Part shown: positions 4,707 to 8,218 of the stretch, one piece after another | How the letters are laid out: each line of letters starts with the position of its first letter | Numbering within the stretch: position 1 is the stretch's first letter | Assembly (NCBI GenBank): GCA_905480445.1 | Contig: CAJQQJ010000201.1 | Coordinates: 1-8,218 of the forward strand | Source of the DNA: an uncultured Alphaproteobacteria bacterium | Lineage (GTDB): Bacteria > Pseudomonadota > Alphaproteobacteria > UBA7985 > CAJQQZ01 | Reading direction: 5' to 3' | Length of the DNA: 8,218 bases | Notes under the pieces: generated by a model | What the model was told of the DNA's origin: nothing | Database searches by the model: none | What the model saw: the letters and a program-made list of their open reading frames with translations, nothing else | Position numbers and translations under genes: made by a program

Positions 4707-7361
4707 ATGATTTCCGCTAACGAAATCCGCTCCAAATTTCTGGATTACTTCGGCGAGAACGGTCACTCAATAGTCGACTCCTCTCCTTTGGTCCCCCTTA
4801 ACGATCCAACTCTCATGTTCACAAACGCGGGCATGGTTCAGTTCAAAAACCTGTTTACGGGTCAAGAAACAAGGGATTATTCCCGAGCGACGACATCACA
4901 GAAGTGCGTTAGAGCTGGTGGAAAGCATAACGATCTGGAAAACGTTGGTCACACTGCTCGCCACCATACTTTCTTCGAGATGTTGGGCAATTTTTCTTTT
5001 GGAGACTATTTCAAGGATCAAGCAATTGAGCTTGCTTGGAATTTGCTCACTAAGGAGTTTGGCCTCGACAAGGATAAATTACTCATCACGATCTACCATG
5101 ATGATGACGAAGCATCGGACTACTGGAAGAAAATCGCCGGTATCAGTGATGACAAGATCATAAGGATCGCTACGAGTGATAACTTCTGGTCCATGGGCGA
5201 TACTGGTCCTTGTGGTCCCTGTTCTGAAATTTTCTACGACCACGGCCCCTCTATTTGGGGCGGGCCTCCCGGAAGCCCAGAGGAAGATGGCGATCGCTTT
5301 ATTGAGATTTGGAATCTGGTCTTCATGCAATTCGAGCAAATGGAAGGAGGAGACCGCGTTAACCTTCCAAGTCCATCAATCGATACAGGCATGGGCCTAG
5401 AGCGTGTTGCGGCTTTACTCCAAGGTAAACACGACAACTACGACACAGATCTGATGCGTTCGCTCATTGAGGATTCAGCGGCAAAATCCAACGTTGACGC
5501 CGATGGGCCTCACAATATCTCGCATCGCGTTATAGCGGATCATTTGCGCTCGTCTGCGTTTTTGATTGCTGACGGTGTGCTTCCGTCTAACGAAGGACGT
5601 GGTTACGTTTTAAGACGGATCATGCGTCGTGCAATGCGTCATGCCCATATGATCGGCTGCACCGATCTGCATATGCATAAGTTGGTGCCAGCATTGGTTA
5701 ATGAGATGGGTGGCCATTTCAAGGAACTCGGTCGCGCTCAGTCGTTGATTGAGGAGACTTTGAAGCTTGAGGAAAATCGCTTCAAGACGACCTTGGAGCG
5801 AGGACTGCACCTTCTTGAGCAAGAAACTAACAAGCTGGGAGATAAAGAAGCCCTCTCAGGCGACGTGGCTTTTAAACTCTATGACACCTTCGGTTTCCCA
5901 CTTGATTTAACGCAGGACATTCTGCGAGGACAAGAAAGAGGTCTAGACAAAGCTGGCTTTGACGCGGCTATGGACGCTCAAAAGACAGCTGCGAGAGCGG
6001 CATGGAAGGGCTCTGGCAGTACGGCAACGGAAAGCCAGTGGTTTGAGCTGAAAGACGAGCTGGGCGCTACAGAGTTCTTGGGATACACAGCCGAAAAAGC
6101 TGAAGGCCAAGTTACAGCTTTGGTAGTTGATGGAAAACGCGTTGAAACCACGAAGGTAGGCGACAAAATTGATGTTGTCGTTAATCAGACACCGTTCTAT
6201 GGCGAGTCCGGCGGTCAACAAGGGGACGCGGGCGTCATCCAATCAGGAAACACTTCCGTGCGTATCGACGAGACCCAAAAGAAGCTTGGCGATCTTTGGG
6301 TCCATTCTGGTGAAGTTGTTGAGGGCAGCCTCAATGTCGGGGACCCTGTTGAATTGGAAGTTGATCACAACCGTCGCTCCTCTTTGCGTCAGCACCACTC
6401 TGCTACTCATCTCATGCATGAAGCTTTACGTCGCTTCTTAGGGGATCATGTCGCCCAAAAGGGATCTATGGTAGCGGCAGATCGGCTACGGTTTGACTTC
6501 TCACACACTAAACCAATGACGGATACCGAGATTGCTGACGTTGAACGTATGGTCAATGACAGAGTTCTGAACAACTCTGAAGTTACGACGCGACTTATGA
6601 CACCCGATGAAGCCATCGAAGAAGGCGCGATGGCCTTGTTTGGCGAGAAGTACGGCGACGAAGTTCGTGTTGTTTCCATGGGCGGCGTGGATGAGGACAA
6701 AGGCAATGGTCGGTTCTTCTCGACAGAGCTTTGTGGCGGCACCCACGTGTCTAGAACCGGTGATATCGGATTGGTAAAGCTAGTTAAAGAAGAAGGCTTG
6801 GCCGCAGGTGTGCGCCGCGTCGAAGCTGTTGCCGGTCTGGCTGCACTTGAAGCCTTCAATCGAGACAGCTCACTCCTCAACGAATTGTCGACAGGTTTAA
6901 AGGTCGCTCCCGCTGAGTTGCCAGAACGAATTTCGTCATTACAGGAAGAGCGTAAGAAGCTGGAACGTGAAATAACTTCCTTGCGTAAGAAAATGGCCAC
7001 GGGTGGTGGCGACGGACCAGGTGCAGAAGTGAAAGACATCGCGGGTATTAAGTTTTCGGGCCGTGTGCTGGAAGACGTACCGGCCAAAGACCTCAAGGGC
7101 ATGGCTGATGAGATCAAAAAACAGATTGGTTCTGGTGTCGTTGCGCTTATTTCCGTTTCTGAAGGCAAAGCTTCGGTTGTTGTAGGGGTAAGTGACGATC
7201 AATCGGCGACATATTCAGCCGTTGACCTCGTCCGGGTAGCATCTGCTGCACTAGGTGGTAAAGGCGGCGGTGGACGCCCTGACATGGCTCAGGCTGGCGG
7301 GCCCGACGGCAGCAAAGCAGCCGAAGCCTTAGCGGTTCTAGAAGCAACATTAGCAGGTTGA
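4707..7361 (+). CDS. alaS: Alanine--tRNA ligase
   Basis: This cytoplasmic class II aminoacyl-tRNA synthetase attaches alanine to tRNA-Ala using ATP and hydrolyses mischarged Ser- or Gly-tRNA-Ala. It has 884 residues, a full bacterial length. The catalytic domain (about 1-240) has motif 2 with R-A-G-G-K-H-N-D (Arg69, as in E. coli) and motif 3 D-T-G-M-G-L-E-R (226-233). A tRNA-recognition domain follows, with N-E-G-R-G-Y-V-L-R-R-I. The editing domain has the zinc/active-site residues of H-S-A-T-H (His564, His568) and C-G-G-T-H (Cys676, His680). A short coiled coil (about 740-765) leads to the C-Ala domain, which ends in the Gly-rich G-G-K-G-G-G-G-R-P-D-M-A-Q-A-G-G segment. Start ATG 4707 has TAAGG (4692-4696) 10 nt upstream. 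The next gene begins 9 nt after its stop, so the two are probably one transcript. Nothing is missing or unusual. Confidence 0.98.
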   Translation: MISANEIRSKFLDYFGENGHSIVDSSPLVPLNDPTLMFTNAGMVQFKNLFTGQETRDYSRATTSQKCVRAGGKHNDLENVGHTARHHTFFEMLGNFSFGDYFKDQAIELAWNLLTKEFGLDKDKLLITIYHDDDEASDYWKKIAGISDDKIIRIATSDNFWSMGDTGPCGPCSEIFYDHGPSIWGGPPGSPEEDGDRFIEIWNLVFMQFEQMEGGDRVNLPSPSIDTGMGLERVAALLQGKHDNYDTDLMRSLIEDSAAKSNVDADGPHNISHRVIADHLRSSAFLIADGVLPSNEGRGYVLRRIMRRAMRHAHMIGCTDLHMHKLVPALVNEMGGHFKELGRAQSLIEETLKLEENRFKTTLERGLHLLEQETNKLGDKEALSGDVAFKLYDTFGFPLDLTQDILRGQERGLDKAGFDAAMDAQKTAARAAWKGSGSTATESQWFELKDELGATEFLGYTAEKAEGQVTALVVDGKRVETTKVGDKIDVVVNQTPFYGESGGQQGDAGVIQSGNTSVRIDETQKKLGDLWVHSGEVVEGSLNVGDPVELEVDHNRRSSLRQHHSATHLMHEALRRFLGDHVAQKGSMVAADRLRFDFSHTKPMTDTEIADVERMVNDRVLNNSEVTTRLMTPDEAIEEGAMALFGEKYGDEVRVVSMGGVDEDKGNGRFFSTELCGGTHVSRTGDIGLVKLVKEEGLAAGVRRVEAVAGLAALEAFNRDSSLLNELSTGLKVAPAELPERISSLQEERKKLEREITSLRKKMATGGGDGPGAEVKDIAGIKFSGRVLEDVPAKDLKGMADEIKKQIGSGVVALISVSEGKASVVVGVSDDQSATYSAVDLVRVASAALGGKGGGGRPDMAQAGGPDGSKAAEALAVLEATLAG

Positions 7362-7370
7362 GATAAACGA

Positions 7371-8218
7371 ATGGCAATTCTTAGACCAGAGATCACAGAC
7401 CTAGAGCTTTCCGGGATCACGCGCATTGCGCTTGAGGGTTTCGATATCCCCGCTGTGGTTCCGCTGTGGTTCGGTGAAAGCGACTTGGAGACGCCTGACT
7501 TTGTTTGCCAAGCTGCGAAAGACGCACTTGATGGTGGCAAGACGAAATACGGTTTTGCCCGTGGTCATCAGCCTCTGCGCGCATCTCTTAAGATCTATCT
7601 AGACGGGCTTTACAAGACCGACATCGACCCTGACAGAATTACCGTGCCGGGCTCCACGATGTTGAGTGTTTTCATGTCATTCATGGCCTTGTTGGAAAAG
7701 GGTGATGACATCATAATGATTTCACCTTTTTGGCCCAATGCGTTGGATGCCGTCAAAATGATTGGCGCCACCATGACTGACGTGCGCCTGGAAGAGCGAG
7801 ATGGACGTTGGCATCTGGACCTAGAAAAAATCAAAAACGCAATAGGCCCACGAACTAAGGCAATCTACGTCAACACACCGTCAAACCCTACAGGTTGGGT
7901 CATGACAACTGAGGAACAGAAATCCTTACTCACCCTCGCTCGCGAGCGAGGATTAGGAATCGTCTCTGACGAGGTCTATCACCGTAACCTCTACGACGGT
8001 TCCGCGGTCGCGCCTTCTTTTCTCGAAATTGCAAAAGAGGACGATGCCGTTTTCGTTGTGAATGGATTTTCAAAGGCATGGGCTATGACGGGCTGGCGGC
8101 TTGGGTGGGTCATTACGCCCAGTGGTTTGGCTGACCAAATGGCGGTCTATTCGGAGTGTATGAACACCGGTGCTACGGCTTTCATTCAGTACGGTGGTAT
8201 TGCAGCTTTAGAGCAGGG
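7371..8218 (+). CDS. Class I/II PLP-dependent aminotransferase, 3' end outside window
   Basis: The frame is open for 282 codons to the window edge and lacks its C terminus. It is a fold-type I aminotransferase of the aspartate aminotransferase superfamily, which moves an amino group from an amino acid to a 2-oxo acid through pyridoxal phosphate. Visible signatures are P-L-W-F-G-E-S-D near the N terminus, Y-G-F-A-R-G (about 60-65) and N-T-P-S-N-P-T-G with Asn172. S-D-E-V-Y has Asp200 (contacts the PLP ring nitrogen) and Tyr203. F-S-K-A-W-A-M-T-G-W-R-L-G-W has Lys235, the Schiff-base lysine, and Arg243, a phosphate contact. The C-terminal Arg that binds the substrate carboxylate is off the window. 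ATG 7371 is 9 nt past the alaS stop, with a modest Shine-Dalgarno in AGGTTGAG (7355-7362) that overlaps that stop, suggesting translational coupling. Substrate cannot be told from the sequence. Confidence 0.93.
   Translation, partial: MAILRPEITDLELSGITRIALEGFDIPAVVPLWFGESDLETPDFVCQAAKDALDGGKTKYGFARGHQPLRASLKIYLDGLYKTDIDPDRITVPGSTMLSVFMSFMALLEKGDDIIMISPFWPNALDAVKMIGATMTDVRLEERDGRWHLDLEKIKNAIGPRTKAIYVNTPSNPTGWVMTTEEQKSLLTLARERGLGIVSDEVYHRNLYDGSAVAPSFLEIAKEDDAVFVVNGFSKAWAMTGWRLGWVITPSGLADQMAVYSECMNTGATAFIQYGGIAALEQ

Noticed and set aside
6446..7168. A 240-codon minus-strand open frame opposite alaS.
   Set aside because: It is antisense to the well-conserved AlaRS editing and C-terminal domains, is Ser/Pro/Arg-rich in the way antisense frames often are, and shows no family features.

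Overview
The window looks like chromosomal housekeeping DNA from an alphaproteobacterium of moderate GC content. Four things point that way: the RecA and AlaRS sequences and the recA-alaS order; a DksA with the short 'MSLP' start and degenerate zinc finger usual in that class; a near-perfect Irr/ICE-type iron box (Irr is an alphaproteobacterial Fur-family regulator); and recA promoter arms that resemble the alphaproteobacterial LexA direct-repeat site. I cannot place it below class level with confidence. No mobile element, CRISPR array, rRNA or tRNA is visible.

Layout. Positions 1-188 are a regulatory region ending in a 15-bp perfect 7-1-7 palindrome. It is followed by a ZIP-family metal transporter (189-935, +). 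A convergent gene (1022-2344, -) encodes an unrecognised exported, Pro/Ser-rich protein. A hairpin with T-runs on both sides separates these two genes. Positions 2345-2772 form a long divergent intergenic region holding a possible promoter for the minus-strand gene, a 17-codon mini-ORF with an excellent Shine-Dalgarno sequence, and a short inverted repeat. dksA follows (2773-3192, +) with a terminator-like hairpin at its stop codon. Then comes a 175-bp recA regulatory region with an 18-bp perfect inverted repeat around a TTGACA box, and recA itself (3368-4441, +). A 265-bp spacer with several hairpins and a very clear intrinsic terminator precedes alaS (4707-7361, +). Nine bases after alaS, a class I PLP aminotransferase starts (7371) and runs off the window.

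Functional reading. The plus-strand genes are core information-processing functions: transcription control (DksA), recombination and SOS (RecA), and translation (AlaRS). alaS and the aminotransferase are probably cotranscribed. dksA, recA and alaS look like separate units, each followed or preceded by a candidate terminator. The ZIP transporter appears to be an independent iron-responsive unit.

I did not find a convincing new multi-gene system. The points most worth checking are the iron-box/-10 overlap at the ZIP gene, the paired inverted LexA-like arms at recA, the unknown exported protein with three W-x2/3-SG motifs, and the mini-ORF upstream of dksA.
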